Assembly (NCBI GenBank): GCA_963281155.1
Contig: CAUJLY010000004.1
Coordinates: 1,302,001 to 1,366,000, forward strand
Direction of reading: 5' to 3'
DNA from: Rhabditophanes sp. KR3021
Taxonomy: Eukaryota > Nematoda > Chromadorea > Rhabditida > Alloionematidae
Length of the DNA stretch: 64,000 nt
The notes beneath the pieces are model-generated. The model had not been told where the DNA came from. It was given only the letters and a program-made list of their open reading frames with translations, and searched no databases. How positions within the stretch are numbered: the stretch's first letter is position 1; every line of letters starts with the position of its first letter. Positions 48,470-60,285 of this stretch are shown in pieces. The position numbers were made by a program, and so were the translations under genes.

Positions 48470-49059
48470 TTAAAGTTTAAAAGGATTTAATTTTATGAGC
48501 ACATATACTTTAATATTATTAACAATATTTTGGATAAAATTGTAAATTGGAGTCAATCCCTTTTTGTTCTCGAATTGAGCTCTACGTGCAGCATTTCTCT
48601 TTGTTTTGGCGGTGTCATAAGATCCTATAAAATAATTCCATTTTCGAATATAAATTAAATTGCTATTAACTCACCATAAAATTCATCCAAATGGTCAGAA
48701 TATCGAAAGTTATTAAAGGGACATTTCAAATTAAACGCTTGACAAATGATACTTCGTGAGGTTGTTGTAATAATATTCCTTGAAGTTGTTGTGATAATAT
48801 CCCTAGTCGTTGCAATAACATTCGTTGAAGATGTTGTTGTTCTTCTTGAATATCTTCGAGTAGTCTTTGACGCTTTTTTAGTAGTGGAACGTATGGTTGG
48901 ACCACTAGTTGCAGTAGTTGTTTGTGGTGGCCTCGTAGTATTCCAATTTCCACAAAGATTCCAACAGCAAACCATTTGCCTATGCATGCAGCAATATCCA
49001 AATATTTGATTTGGCAGTAGTAATGACAAAATAAGCAAATATAAAAAATTCATTCCCAA
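48470..49059 (-). CDS. Small secreted Cys- and Thr-rich protein, unrecognised
   Basis: Exons 49059-48675 and 48624-48470 with a 50-nt intron (GTGAGT...TTTATAG) join as EFYG|SYDTAKTKRNAARR. A signal peptide (NFLYLLILSLLLPNQIFG) is followed by five Cys in YCCMHRQMVCCWNLC, a Thr/Ser/Arg stalk likely to be O-glycosylated (TTTSRNIITTTSRS), two more Cys (ICQAFNLKC) and a basic C-terminus. About 180 aa. If the intron is retained, a stop follows five codons later. It sits beside the YSQP protein on the same strand, suggesting a cluster of extracellular proteins. Confidence 0.7.
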
Positions 49060-49820
49060 AAATATATTAAATTTTTATGTTGTTGTCACCAAATGAGTAA
49101 ATTCTTTCGGAAATGACTCTTTTACTATCAATACCCCGTACTTTACCTGATTTATTGTACATAACTTTTTTATGTCCGCCAATGGAGTCCATCAAATTGA
49201 TGTCCAATTAATAGATTCTATTTTATTAACTACTAAAAAAGACATTACTAAACCAGAAGCCACAATCATTTTACATTTCCAAGTAATCTTCCCTTTTTCC
49301 TCTTTAACAAATATTTGTTTATACCTGCGATTCTAATAAGGTTTCAACTAATCAAGTTATTGAATTACCGTTAAATATGATCATACCCATGTTTACCACT
49401 TAAATTCCCCTCTTTTGACATACTTTTAAATTACAGTATTTCATTTATTTCAAAGCAAACACATTTTTTAGATTACTTTAATTTAATACATTTTTAGTGG
49501 GCGCACACTGCCACCTCTCTTTGAATACCTCCAAAATAATAATTTGCCGATTCCTGTAATTATAGAACTTAAATTGGATATACTATTTACGATACAAATA
49601 TTAAATTATTTGTGCCTTTTTATTTGTACAGTAAATGGTGACGGTTTATGACGTTACCTGACTATAATTCTCTTTATTTTGTGGTAGTGCTTCTTTTAAT
49701 TCCATTAATAGATGTTTTAAAATGAAACTCCTTTTGTTACTGCCTAAAACGTCATTGCCTTACCCAAAATTTTGATATAAATAGGACTTAAGTAGGAATA
49801 ATAAGTTTACTTTTAGTTTT
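49060..49820. other. Intergenic, no gene seen
   Basis: Divergent promoter region between the Thr-rich protein (-) and the neuropeptide gene (+). AT-rich; no feature supported. Confidence 0.45.
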
Positions 49821-50139
49821 ATGTCACTTATGCAAGCTATTGCTAAAATGTTCAATTATTCGAAGATTATTTTGGCTCTTCTTTTAGTTATGGCTATGAC
49901 TTCGAATGTTTCTGGGAATTTTAATGGTCCTTTGACTGTGGATGAAAGACAATACTTGATCAGACTTTTGGATCAAGGTCGCGGATATCCTCAACCTATT
50001 AAGAGAGCTAATGCTCATAATATCGATATTCGTGGAATGTCTGAGTTTAAAAATTGTTACTTTAGGTAAGATTAAAATTTAATATTTTTTAATTAATATG
50101 TCTAGTCCTGTTCAATGCGTTATGGACAAGAAAAAGTAA
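49821..50139 (+). CDS. Somatostatin/allatostatin-C-like neuropeptide precursor
   Basis: Exons 49821-50065 and 50106-50139 with a 40-nt intron; the junction splits a Ser codon and completes NCYF|SPVQCVM. The precursor is 92 aa: a signal peptide ending near MTSNVSG, a spacer, a dibasic KR cleavage site, then one peptide ANAHNIDIRGMSEFKN, CYFSPVQCVM, DKKK. The C-Y-F-x-P-x-x-C ring with six residues between the cysteines matches arthropod allatostatin C (CYFNPISC), so a disulfide-cyclised peptide acting on a somatostatin-type GPCR is likely. If the trailing basic residues DKKK are trimmed, the end would be VM or VMD. Reading only the first exon would miss the second Cys. Confidence 0.85.
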
Positions 50140-51194
50140 ATTCAATTTAATACCGCTGAATTCAATTAAATTCCTACAAATTCAACTGAATCCAACTAGA
50201 TTATACCGAATTCCTTCTTCCAATTAATACCTTTTGAACTCCAAGAATGTACTCTCTTCATGTATCTCTCTCAAACATACAACAATAATGTACCTTTTAA
50301 TCAGCTCTCTCCCTGATCTCTAAATGCAGTCAAGAATAAAACATAATATCTTTTTATTTAATTCAACCCATTACCACTTTTCCTGTTTACTTGTAAATCA
50401 TCACACCGGACATTAATATAATAAAAAATATGTTGCTTGAAGTCGTACTTGCATTTATTGGTTTGTACTTGCATTTATTAGTTCGTACTTGGTTGTATTT
50501 TGAACTAATAATCCTACTTTACTCCCTTATTATATGTATTTGAATGAAGCACATACTTTTTAATGTAATAAATAGGCTTTACTAGGAATTGCACAATCCA
50601 TTACATAATTTCACAATACTTGCGAAATTACACCTTTATTTTTGTCATTAAATGATATTTTGCTATATTTTCGAGAAGCACCTTTTTCGCATACAAAAAC
50701 ACCCTAAAAACATGCATTCAACAAAAAATCTAAATATATCTTAAGTACAAAATTGCAGAAAACTTTCTAAATTAACACAACCAAGGTTGCCTTTATGGCA
50801 CCTCAAATATACTTACCTAATATATCCTCACAACTTCCGACCAGCAGACATACATAATCTGCTTATGGCTTTAATCTTACATATCATGTTAGAGATTAAT
50901 CTTACATATCCTGTTTCACGGAAACTTAATTTAGTCATCATGAGTTTCTAATTATAGGCTATACTACATGTGCACAATAATATTTTTTGGTAGTGATGAT
51001 ATGTTTGTATGGCTTCAAAAAGATATGTACAGCTTAACTAATATTCACTCATTTATCATATTTACGTTGTCAAGGTATTCACGTTCGAGAAAAATATTTT
51101 GATATTATTTAATCAAATGGCATGCATGTTTGTTCGTTAATCTTTACATCGGCATATAAATTTTTTTAATTAACATATATTTTAGTTTATTAGA
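50140..51194. other. Intergenic with short degenerate repeats
   Basis: 50140-50215 contains several diverged GAATTCAA/TCAACTGAAT units. 50440-50500 has about three copies of a 20-22-nt unit (GTACTTGCATTTATTnGTT). Otherwise AT-rich with no ORF. Confidence 0.55.
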
Positions 51195-52441
51195 ATGGCC
51201 CAAATAGGTAATTTTAATCCTAATGCTGGTCTTTACCGATCTTGTTGTTGTCACGTTAAGAATTTAACGATTGCTAATGGTGTTATGGAGATATTTATTA
51301 TTTGTTTTGTTTTAATTGCAGGTAAATTAAAGGGTATAAATAATGTGTTGACTATTTATTTTTGAGTTGTTCCTGAGATGTCTTCCAAAATTTGCGGTCG
51401 TGTTGATGGTAGAAGTGATAGTAATGTGACTTTGACAACTCTTATACCTTTTATTAATGATAGTTTGTTGGCTTCGACAAGTACTAGACAAGATACTACA
51501 ACCACGCAAACAACCACCACATTACCTCTTAATTCGACGCAAGATTCCTTCAACAATACACAAATGAACATCACCTATACTAATGAAGACGCGATCTTAT
51601 CCCTTCCCTTCCTCCTCTGTCAATGTGACGTTTACTGGTTAGTGTATGCCGTCTTCCACATAATCTTTGTCAACGTCATGATATATGCATGCAAAGTCCA
51701 AAAGTATCGCTTTGCAATTCCACATCTATTCTTGAAATTCCTAATGTTTCTTGCCGTCATTGCAATGATTACATACTCATTCATAAGTATATGGAAGCAA
51801 GATCCAACTAAAATGATGTATGCCAAAGGATATGATACTTATTTGATTATATTCTTTAGTGTATTTAATTTGTATTGGTTGTTTTCTATCATTGTTGAGA
51901 TAAGGTGTATTATGTTTTTGAAGAAGTCCTTTGAGACAGGCTTTTCGACGACTCAGACTGAGAATATGAGAAATCATACTACTTCCAATTCAGATAATTT
52001 ACGGTTGCAGGCAGCTAACATTCCTCATATTCACCCTGTCAGACCTGCTACTAGTCCAGGATACATGCCTCATGATCAACTTCAAGATAGACGACAAAGT
52101 ACAAACCTGAATAGACATTTAGGTGGATTGAATTTACGTCCAAATACTCATCAAACGTCAATGCCTTTAGCACCCTTGCGTCATGGCTATAGTTTAAGTA
52201 AGTTAACAGCAACTAAATACAAAATTAGAAAAAAGTTTTATTTTTCTAAAGTTTAATTAAAAATGCACAATATGAGACTCTATTTTTTAAAAACACATCA
52301 TATTAAGACAACATACAAACAATTTTTCCTATAGGCTTAAGGTGGGGGGGTGATTCTTTAACAATAAAACGCGGTTATTGGTTGGAAATGTATATGGTAC
52401 CACTAAGCAAATTAAAAATCCATAGCTATAGCAAATTATGA
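51195..52441 (+). CDS. Four-transmembrane protein, LAPTM/MARVEL-like
   Basis: Exons 51195-51321, 51367-52197 and 52335-52441. The N-terminus LYRSCCCHVKNLTIANGVME leads into TM1; a long Thr/Ser/Asn-rich loop with N-glycosylation sites follows, then TM2 (YWLVYAVFHIIFVNVMIYA), TM3 (FLKFLMFLAVIAMITYSFI), TM4 (TYLIIFFSVFNLYWLFSII) and a hydrophilic tail. The Cys cluster before TM1 and the four-TM plan recall nematode LAPTM-type lysosomal proteins; this is topology-based. The last exon uses GTAAGT (52198) and TTTTTCCTATAG (52334) and overlaps the HMG-CoA reductase 3' end by 16 bp. If unspliced, the frame ends at 52256. Confidence 0.7.
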
Positions 52442-54200
52442 CAGCTATTTAAAGTTCCTCTGGTTCCTTTCTTTTGCAACATAAAGCTACGATTTACCCT
52501 TTCTCTATTTCTTTCAGATCCCACTTGGTCTAATGTGGAGTCCAAATAATGATTATTGGTGTTACTTTCTACTCGAGCAGAATTATCAGCCGGCGCAAGC
52601 AAATTAATATTGGATCTATACAAATAAAATAATTAATTGTACATATGATATAAATAAATGATACTTACCTATTATGTATAAGATGACTTTTAACCAAATC
52701 ACCAGTACATTGAGCAGCCATCAGCGACAATTCTCCGGCAAGGACAGTTCCACAAATTATTTGAGCCAGTCTTCTTGAATTTTCCCCAGGATTTTGGATG
52801 TTTGAGCCAGCACATGCTAGAAAGTCCAGCATATTCTTTTGAGGAGCAAGGATTGTTCCACCACCCACCGTTCCAACTTCAAGGCATTTCATTGTACATG
52901 TGATATAAAGGTCCCCGTTGTTTATCTTTTCCATTTGGGTAAGGCACATTGAAGAAGACACTATTTGAGCAGCATCTTGACCTGTTGCTAAAAAGATAGC
53001 AGTTACAATGTTGGCAGCATGAGCATTCCATCCACCAATTGTTATCGTCGCAGATGTACCGATGTGTAGTTTAGCGTTAGTTAGTTTCACCATGGAATCG
53101 ACATTAGTCTTGAGGACTGATTGAATAATTGAAGCAGGGATCGTTGCTTCGGCTATCACTGATTTACCGCGTCCATCAATCCTAGACAAATAAGTTAAGA
53201 ACAAATAAAAGTGTAAAAGTTACCAATTTAAGGCACTAGATTTCTTATCAACACACTGGTTTCCTGAGAGCGATAGCATATTTAGATCTTGGAAGATACA
53301 TTTTAGAAAAGTCATAGCAGCCTCTACTGCTTTCGAGATCATATTCATCCCCATGGCATCTCCGGTACTAGCCTTGAAACGTATATGGACGTACCGACCT
53401 AACACATCACAGTCCATCTTGCTTAATCTAGCGTATCTGGACGTTTCATCAAATATTTTCTTGACTTCTCTGTAGTTTTCCGCTATCTTCACCCACCTTT
53501 CAAACTCAACTGCATTTCTGACATTTTTAAACTCAACAACCGGCGCTCGTGTCATTCCATCTTCATTAACAAAAACACTAACACCACCACTATCAGTGAT
53601 AGCTTTGCAACCTCTATTTGTACTTGCCACAAGTGCTCCTTCCGTCGTTGCCAAAGGAACATAGATACTCTCGTTATTAATTTTTAGAGGGCCAGCGACT
53701 CCGACTGGAACGGGCACGTAGCCGATAACATTTTCACAACAAGCTCCTTTTACTATTTCGTAGTCATAGTCGGAGGAAGGAAGATTTGAGAGGCTTTTTC
53801 CAGTCTTGTGTTCCATGTAGGAGCGTCTATTTGCGACAGCTGAGGTAGCTCCACATTTGGCTTCCAGCTCTCTTGGTTTTAGGGTTCCTTTTATTAAAGC
53901 TTGGACGATCTCATTTACTGATTCACTTTGTTCCCCTTTACCACTTTCATTCATGGCTGCAGGCAGTACAACCTCATTTGGCTGTTTAACTAATTGGCTT
54001 ACGTCCTCATCGGAAGACGATCCATCATCAAAGATATCAAAATGTGCCCGAGACTTGAAGATACTCTCCACTGCTAGAACCACTTGATCTGTGAGTCCGA
54101 ATTTCCATTTTCCTTCCTCATCAATCACCATCGTGTCCACGTAACTACCAACTTTTTCTCTTAATAAATCCTGCCAAATAGGTTGGACGCATGCCGTCAT
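52426..54200 (-). CDS. hmgr-1: HMG-CoA reductase, catalytic form without visible membrane domain
   Basis: Makes mevalonate for isoprenoids. Exons 54200-53224, 53181-52669 and 52617-52426. Catalytic landmarks: ENVIGYVPVPVGVAGPL, ATTEGALVASTNRGCKA (active-site Glu), GDAMGMNMISKA, NWIDGRGKSV (across an intron), GGWNAHAANIVTAIFLATGQ with catalytic Asp in GQDAAQ, and GTVGGGTILAPQ. The C-terminal His (LNSCHN) lies near the end, as in class I enzymes. TTTCAG sits 6 nt before the ATG at 54200, fitting a trans-spliced start. Only about 600 bp separate this from the divergent importin gene, so the N-terminal ER membrane/sterol-sensing domain of vertebrate HMGR appears absent. Confidence 0.93.
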
Positions 54201-54799
54201 GGTTTTCTGAAAGGAAAAAGCATTAAATGACATAAAAACCAAAGAGCTTAATACACGACGACAACTATTAAAAATCAATTGAATCACTAGTAGGGGGATG
54301 GTTCGGCATGAATAAACAAACTACAAAACCAGCCAACCCCCCTCCTTTAATAACAAATAAAATATTTTGAAATACACGATGATTCACATTAGTCAGCATT
54401 TCAAAAAACAGACTACATCAATCTTTTTATTGCATTTACATACACACTGCCCTTTTCCCACCACGCTTATCTATGGTAAGAGAAGTCTGTCCGTAGATCT
54501 TATGACGAAAGTCTTTATTTTAGATTGGAAATGTGCGAACTTGACAAAAGGTCGAAAGTAAAACTAAAAAAGTTTAATTAATTTTCACGGCCCATTCTTT
54601 TTTTGAACCTCTTTGATAAGGTTGTTGTTGTGAGTTAATTTGATTTAGAAAATGAAAGTTTGTTTGAGTTAGGGGTGATGTAATTTTTGAATAAATTTGG
54701 CCACGTAATTTTAGCTTCTATGCGTCTGTACTTTTATTTCTTTGATGTTTAATTTTTTGATGTTCATTTTTTGTTATTTTTTAGAATTAAATTAGTAAT
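54201..54799. other. Divergent promoter region HMGR/importin
   Basis: About 600 bp between two divergent starts. A CCTTTCAG acceptor precedes the HMGR ATG by 6 nt and TATTTTTTAG precedes the importin ATG by about 15 nt, both plausible trans-splice sites. The frame at 54367-54561 has no coding-like features. Confidence 0.45.
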
Positions 54800-57700
54800 A
54801 TGGAACGTCCGCGTATTATTGAAGCTCTAAAGGCTACTATGAATCCAGACCAACAGAAGGAAGCTAACGCTTACTTGACAGAGGTAATTATCCATCTTAG
54901 GTTGGCGAAGTTAATTTGTAACGTTTCAGATGGAGAAAATGGTCGGCTTCTCACATCTAATCCTTCAAATTCTGATGGACGAAACCCAAGAACTTCCAAC
55001 CCGCCAAGCCGCCTCTATTTTCTTCAAGAACTTTATCTACAAGGGATGGGCTCCTGATGAAGATGAAGTAGACAAGGTATTTATTTCCGAGGGAGATAAA
55101 GCTACTATTCGCCAACACATCGTTTCTTGTATTGTTACGGCGCCAGTGGCCTTGAGAGTTCAATTGCTTTCATCGGCTCATAACATTCTTCGTACGGACT
55201 TTCCTGACAAGTGGCCAGAATTTGTGGGGCAAATCGAGAGTTTGCTCAATTCTACTTCGGCTGACAACTGGGCCGCTGCTTTGAATCTTTTGTACCGGTT
55301 AGCTAAAGTTTTTGAATACAAAAGAGGGAAAGAAAAGTTGCCAATGGTTCAGATGCTTTCGCATGTGTTCCCGCTCATTACTTCCCGCTTCTCTGAACTC
55401 ATCAATGATCAAGGAGATGACTCCGTGTTCATTCAAAAGTTGGTTTTGAAAATCTTCTACCGTGTCATTCAATACTCAATCCCAAAGGATTGGCAAACTA
55501 CGGAGTCTCTTATGCATTGGCTCAAGATGATGCTGGTCATTATTGACACCGCTCTTCCAGGAGAGGTTGCAGCAATGGACGAGGACAGCCAATATTGCTC
55601 TGTCCAATGGAAACTTAGGAAGTGGGCTACAAAGGTTTATAGTTTATTAAATTAAACATTAAAAATTAAGCTTTTTAAAAATGGGACATAATCAGCATCT
55701 TTATTATTACTAGCTCAAAGAATTCTCCTAGGATGAGATCTGCGACTTCACCATTCATTTCTGGAAACATGTGACGGATTTCTTCAACCAGGAATCTCCG
55801 GAATCGGGGTTTGTGAGTTGTGGTCGTAGAGCGTTAGTGAGAATACACTCGATGTTCTCTGCAACTTATTTTGATTGATACCACTTTTTAAGACAATGCC
55901 GTCTTTCCTACCAAATGACTGACCATAGACGACTTCTTTATTGACAAACAGCATTTCTAGCTTAACTGCATGATTGACTTAGTCTTCTTATCTTCCTCCA
56001 TTATAGTTTAATAACCACCTAATAAGAGGCGATGTCGAGCACTAAAATAAACATAATCAACTAGTAAATGTGTATTTGATCTCGAATGTAGCCATGACAC
56101 GTAGATAGCTTTTGCTAAAATTCAATTTCAAAGGTACAAAGCCTTAAACCAGAGCTGGTAGAGTGTTTCACTAAGATGATAATTTAAAAATTCAAAACAC
56201 GTAATCTTTTGACGTTAATATCAAATCTAAAAATGCTTAATTTAGATTATCTCTCGATTTTATGAAAAGTACGGAATCATCGACATGGCTGAGGTGGAAT
56301 ATGAGGATATCGCTCGTGGGTATGCAGAACATATTGATGTTGCAGCTGTCGAAACCCTCTTGAAACTTTGCTTTAGAAAGACTGGCGGGGATTATGTTTC
56401 TGAGCAAGTAATCTTCTACGCTCTCACTCACTTGGCTACCGCTATCGGCCACTCCAAGACCTGGAAAATCATCAAGCCTCATTTGTTTGACTTAACTGAA
56501 AAGTTGCTGTTCCCTCTCATGAAGCACAACGAAGAAGACGAAGATACATGGAACGACAACCCTGCAGAGTACATCCAAATTAAGTATTACTGCTATGAAG
56601 ACTTCAACAACGTTGGCAGCGCCGCAGTCCTAATCATCCAGGCAGCTGCCAAAAGAAAGGCAATCCTTCCTTCTTACTTGACTTTCATCCTCAACATCTT
56701 GAGTCACTCGAAGGATCCAATTGACACTGATGGAGCCATTCATATGATCGGCGAGCTTGCCCAATACCTTGTCAAGAATAAGAAATTCAAGTTGGAGGTT
56801 GAGAAGTTGGTTGAGACCCAATTGACCTGCCGTCTTAAGGACGAAAATAGATTCTTGAGGTCAAGAGCTTGCTGGTGTATCAAACAATTTAGTGACTGTA
56901 TCTTCAACAACAAGAAGTACTTGGAGAAGGTCATTAATGGACTTGTTGAGAGACTTACCACTGATCCTGAAATCCCAGTCAAGGTCGAAGCTGCTCTTGC
57001 AATTGTAAATTATCTTGAGAACCAACCTGCTGCTCAAGCCCTCGTCCGCCCAAGGATCCGCGACGTTCTTACTGAAGTCCTGAGACTTGTTGCAAAAACT
57101 GAGGTGGAAGAGTTGTCTCCAGTCATGGAAGACCTTATCGAAACCTTCCACGAAGACATGATCCCAATTGCCTACGACATCACCTCCGAACTTGCACGTC
57201 TCTTCTCTGAACTCGTTGAACTGAACAATGGAGAAGCAGAAAGTGATAGAACCATCACCATTATGGGAGTTCTCAGCACAATGATCACCGTCGTCTCGTT
57301 GGTTGAGGAGAGGGATGAAATCATGCGAAACATCGAGCCAATCGTCTATCAAACTGTCTCCGCCATCTTCAAATCCTGCGCTTCTGACTTCTTCGAGGAA
57401 GCTTTTACTCTTGTCCAATGCTGCATTGCCAAGACAGTTTCTCCCCATATGTGGGAAATCTTCGACGACATCACTGGAGTCGTTCAAACTGACGCTGCTA
57501 CCTTCGCTGAGATCATGCCTGTACTCCATACTTATCTCAAAACCAGTCCAGAAGGCTTCTTGGCCGTTCCCGTTCGCCTCCAAGTCCTACTAAAGTTGTG
57601 TGAGTCCGTGTTGGAAGATGTCGAGTACGGGGAAGACAACCATCTCCATGCCGCTAAATTCTTGGAATGCATCATCGTTCAGTGCAACCCACACGTCAAT

Positions 57701-58591
57701 CACCTCCTCCCAAGTATCTGTCAACTTGCCCTAAACAGACTCCAATTCCCAATAGCCGAAGCCCATCAAGACCTCAAGCCACGCTTGATCCTTGTCTTGA
57801 TCGCTGCCTTCTACTGCAACAGCGAATTGTTCATTCAATTCGTTCGCCAACTCGAACCACTCAAGGAAAACACCTTCGAATTCCTTTACACCGAATTGCT
57901 GAAGAACGTCAAACACATCGAGGGCATGCACGACCGCAAGATGGCTATTTTGGCTTTTACTATGTCACTCCAACTTCCAGCCTCCATCAGACCCACTGTT
58001 ATTAACGAGCATGGCGGAGAACTGACTTCTGTTCTAATCGACTTGTTCGATGGCCTTCAAAAGTGTATCAAGGCTCAGGATGAGTCTGATGACGAAGATG
58101 AAGACGACTCTGTGGGGGATGAAAGAGACTATGACCAAGAGTTGGAGGACGATGACGATGAAGTGGATGAGTACGCCGTTGAATACAAGGAAAATCTGAT
58201 GAAGAGAAAAGCTGCCCGTGCTGCCAAGATCGTGGCCAATGGCGGGGTAGATCCTGGTTCTGATTACGATTCAGACGATGATGATGAAGGTTTCGAGACT
58301 TTTGTCGAAGAGACAGAAGTAGATGGTTACGTCACATCAATGGATGACGATGAAAACTTGAATGTCTTCACTCGTTTCTTGGATGTCTTCGAAGGTCTCC
58401 AAACCACCGATGGCCAATTCTTCGCCAAAATGACAACAATCGAAGCCGCCAAAAGGGAAGAACTCCAAAAATTAGTGGCCCTATGTGGGCAAAAGAAGCA
58501 ACAAGATGCCGCCAAAAAATTAGAAGCAAGTGGAGGTTTCGCCTTCAATCCAGCAGCTTCATTACCCCAAACCTTCAACTTCGGTAACTAA
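54800..58591 (+). CDS. Importin-7/8 (RanBP7/8-type karyopherin)
   Basis: Nuclear import receptor for ribosomal proteins, histones and other cargo. Exons 54800-54883, 54930-55634 and 56246-58591; introns 46 and 611 nt. About 1044 aa of HEAT repeats. The N-terminal Ran-binding region (TRQAASIFFKNFIYKGW) is followed by DFPDKWPEF, the junction KWATK|IISRFYEKYG, WNDNPAEYIQIKYYCYEDF, and the acidic loop near the C-terminus (DESDDEDEDDS, DDDDEVDEYA) typical of importin-7/8. The 611-nt intron contains an antisense decayed ORF. Codon use in exon 3 is noticeably C-rich at third positions compared with neighbours, as for a highly expressed gene. Confidence 0.95.
55674..56040 (-). pseudogene. Family-X copy F, antisense in importin intron
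   Basis: Three minus-strand frames cover the family's C-terminal part: VKLEMLFVNKEVVYGQSFGR then KDGIVLKSG (aligns to VKWEFLFNDKEEAMHK of copy C), NIECILTNALRPQLTNPDSG, and FLVEEIRHMFPEMNGEVADL then ILGEFFELVIIK. Frame changes between these blocks show decay. At DNA level TGTTTCCAGAAA is shared exactly with copy C. Confidence 0.65.
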
Positions 58592-58740
58592 ATGTAACTT
58601 TTTATAATATTTTGCTATCGCTTTGACCACAAAAAGATCCATCTTTTTTGTTCAATTTATCTATATTGTTATATTCATTTGAGAAAATGTATTAATTACT
58701 GTTAATCGTATATTTTTTGTTATAAATAAAGAAACTTGCT

Positions 58741-58878
58741 AAACCAAATCAAATATGTTATGATTGCCAAATCAAATATGTTATGATTGTCAAATCAAAT
58801 CAGATATGTTATGATTTCCAAATCAAATCAAATATGTTATGATTGTTAAACCAAATAAAATATGTTATGATTGCTAAA
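58741..58878 (+). repeat. Minisatellite downstream of importin gene
   Basis: Five tandem units of about 22-29 bp with the core ATATGTTATGATT and a variable CAAATCAAAT spacer. Non-coding, between the importin and DJ-1 genes. Confidence 0.85.
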
Positions 58879-59071
58879 TATAAAATGTTTTATGAAATAG
58901 TTGTTGTTTACTTGCATAAGGTGGATGGATAGCACTTTGCTTTGAAAATATTTTTGTTTACTTGTATGTTGGTGTTGAATCACTTTATAAATATTATAGC
59001 TTTTAGTTAGTTGTTTTATAAAATCAATTGCAATCATTTTGTTATTAAGGCGATTTTGTACTTTAACTAAA

Positions 59072-59629
59072 ATGCCTTCTGCTTTAATTATTGGAACTAA
59101 GGGGTCTGAAGACATCGAATTGGTAGCTACCTCTGATATTCTACGCCGAGCAAAAGTCGATGTTACTGTTGTCAGCTTGGATAACACCGAAACAATTGTT
59201 TGTGGACAAAAGACAGAAATCAAAGTTGATGGAAAGATAAAGGACGTTGTTGGGAAATTATATGATGCTGTTATTTTGCCAGGTGGACCAGGATGTGGTG
59301 TTTACAATGACTGTCCTGTTGTCGGAGATATTTTGAAACATCATCAGAAAGAAGGAAAGATTATTGGGGCGATTTGTGCTGCTTCTTTGGCTTTAGCTAG
59401 ACATAAGATTGCTCCCAATGCTACTTTGACTTCTTATCCTTCAGTTGAGAAGGAAATTAGAGAACTTGGATATAAGTATGATAGTACAAAGAGTGTTTTG
59501 GTTGATGGAAAGATTGTCACCTCCAGAGGGCCTGCTACAGCTATTGAATTTGGATTGAAACTTGCTGAGTTGCTTGTGGACAAGGATACAAGAGACAAAT
59601 TGGCTAAGGGAACTTTGTTTGAACAATAA
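59072..59629 (+). CDS. djr-1: DJ-1/PARK7 family protein
   Basis: Cytoprotective glyoxalase/deglycase-like protein. Single exon, 185 aa, the usual DJ-1 length. MPSALIIGTKGSEDIELV carries the conserved Glu; YDAVILPGGPG and the nucleophile elbow GAICAASLALARH with the reactive Cys follow, then LTSYPSVEKE and VDGKIVTSRGPATAIEFGL. The frame extends upstream only to non-ATG codons, so the ATG before PSALIIG is chosen. Confidence 0.95.
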   Translation: MPSALIIGTKGSEDIELVATSDILRRAKVDVTVVSLDNTETIVCGQKTEIKVDGKIKDVVGKLYDAVILPGGPGCGVYNDCPVVGDILKHHQKEGKIIGAICAASLALARHKIAPNATLTSYPSVEKEIRELGYKYDSTKSVLVDGKIVTSRGPATAIEFGLKLAELLVDKDTRDKLAKGTLFEQ

Positions 59630-60285
59630 TTGAATTGGTGATAATGTGTAACTCAAGACAAATTTAAAATTTACTTCAATTGTCGTCATTTATGCTAATC
59701 ATTGGATGCTAGTATATTTTAATTCAATACAAGTTATTTTACAAACAATGTTACAACAGTTATATAATAAGTTTATCATTTAAATAAAAATGGGAAGATA
59801 CAAACATTAGATATGACACATTTATTAATTAGAGAATATTACTGCAGATTCGTAGGAATCTGGGTGTCAGATGATTGTAAAAATGAGAACCTTTATTTAA
59901 TAAAAAGCCTTCCTTATAAATGGGATAAATCTACATATTGGATAGAAAATAAGAATGATGAAAATATATGTATGTAAATTTATCTAACTTATCATCAATT
60001 ACCTTTATTAGAATTGTGGCAGTGGACTTGTTTGAGGAACCAAATAAAATCCTAAATTAGATTTCGGTTTCGTGGAACACTATTATTGTGTTTCATTTTA
60101 GTGTCATACCTTTGTTAAACGCAAATTAATGTTTTTCACTTTTGTTCTAAACCGATGTTAATGAAAATGAGTAATTGATGTTGTTTTAAATATGTAAAAT
60201 TTGAATGCTAGCAGTGTATTCTGGTACACGTCATTTTAAATTCAAATTTCATCAAGAAATAAATACCCATAAATGCAAAACTGTA
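59630..60285. other. Intergenic, no gene seen
   Basis: AT-rich spacer holding the DJ-1 3' end and the SSP promoter; no feature recognised. Confidence 0.45.

Noticed and set aside
56861..57583. 240-codon minus-strand frame in importin exon 3
   Set aside because: Antisense shadow of the long C-rich importin exon.
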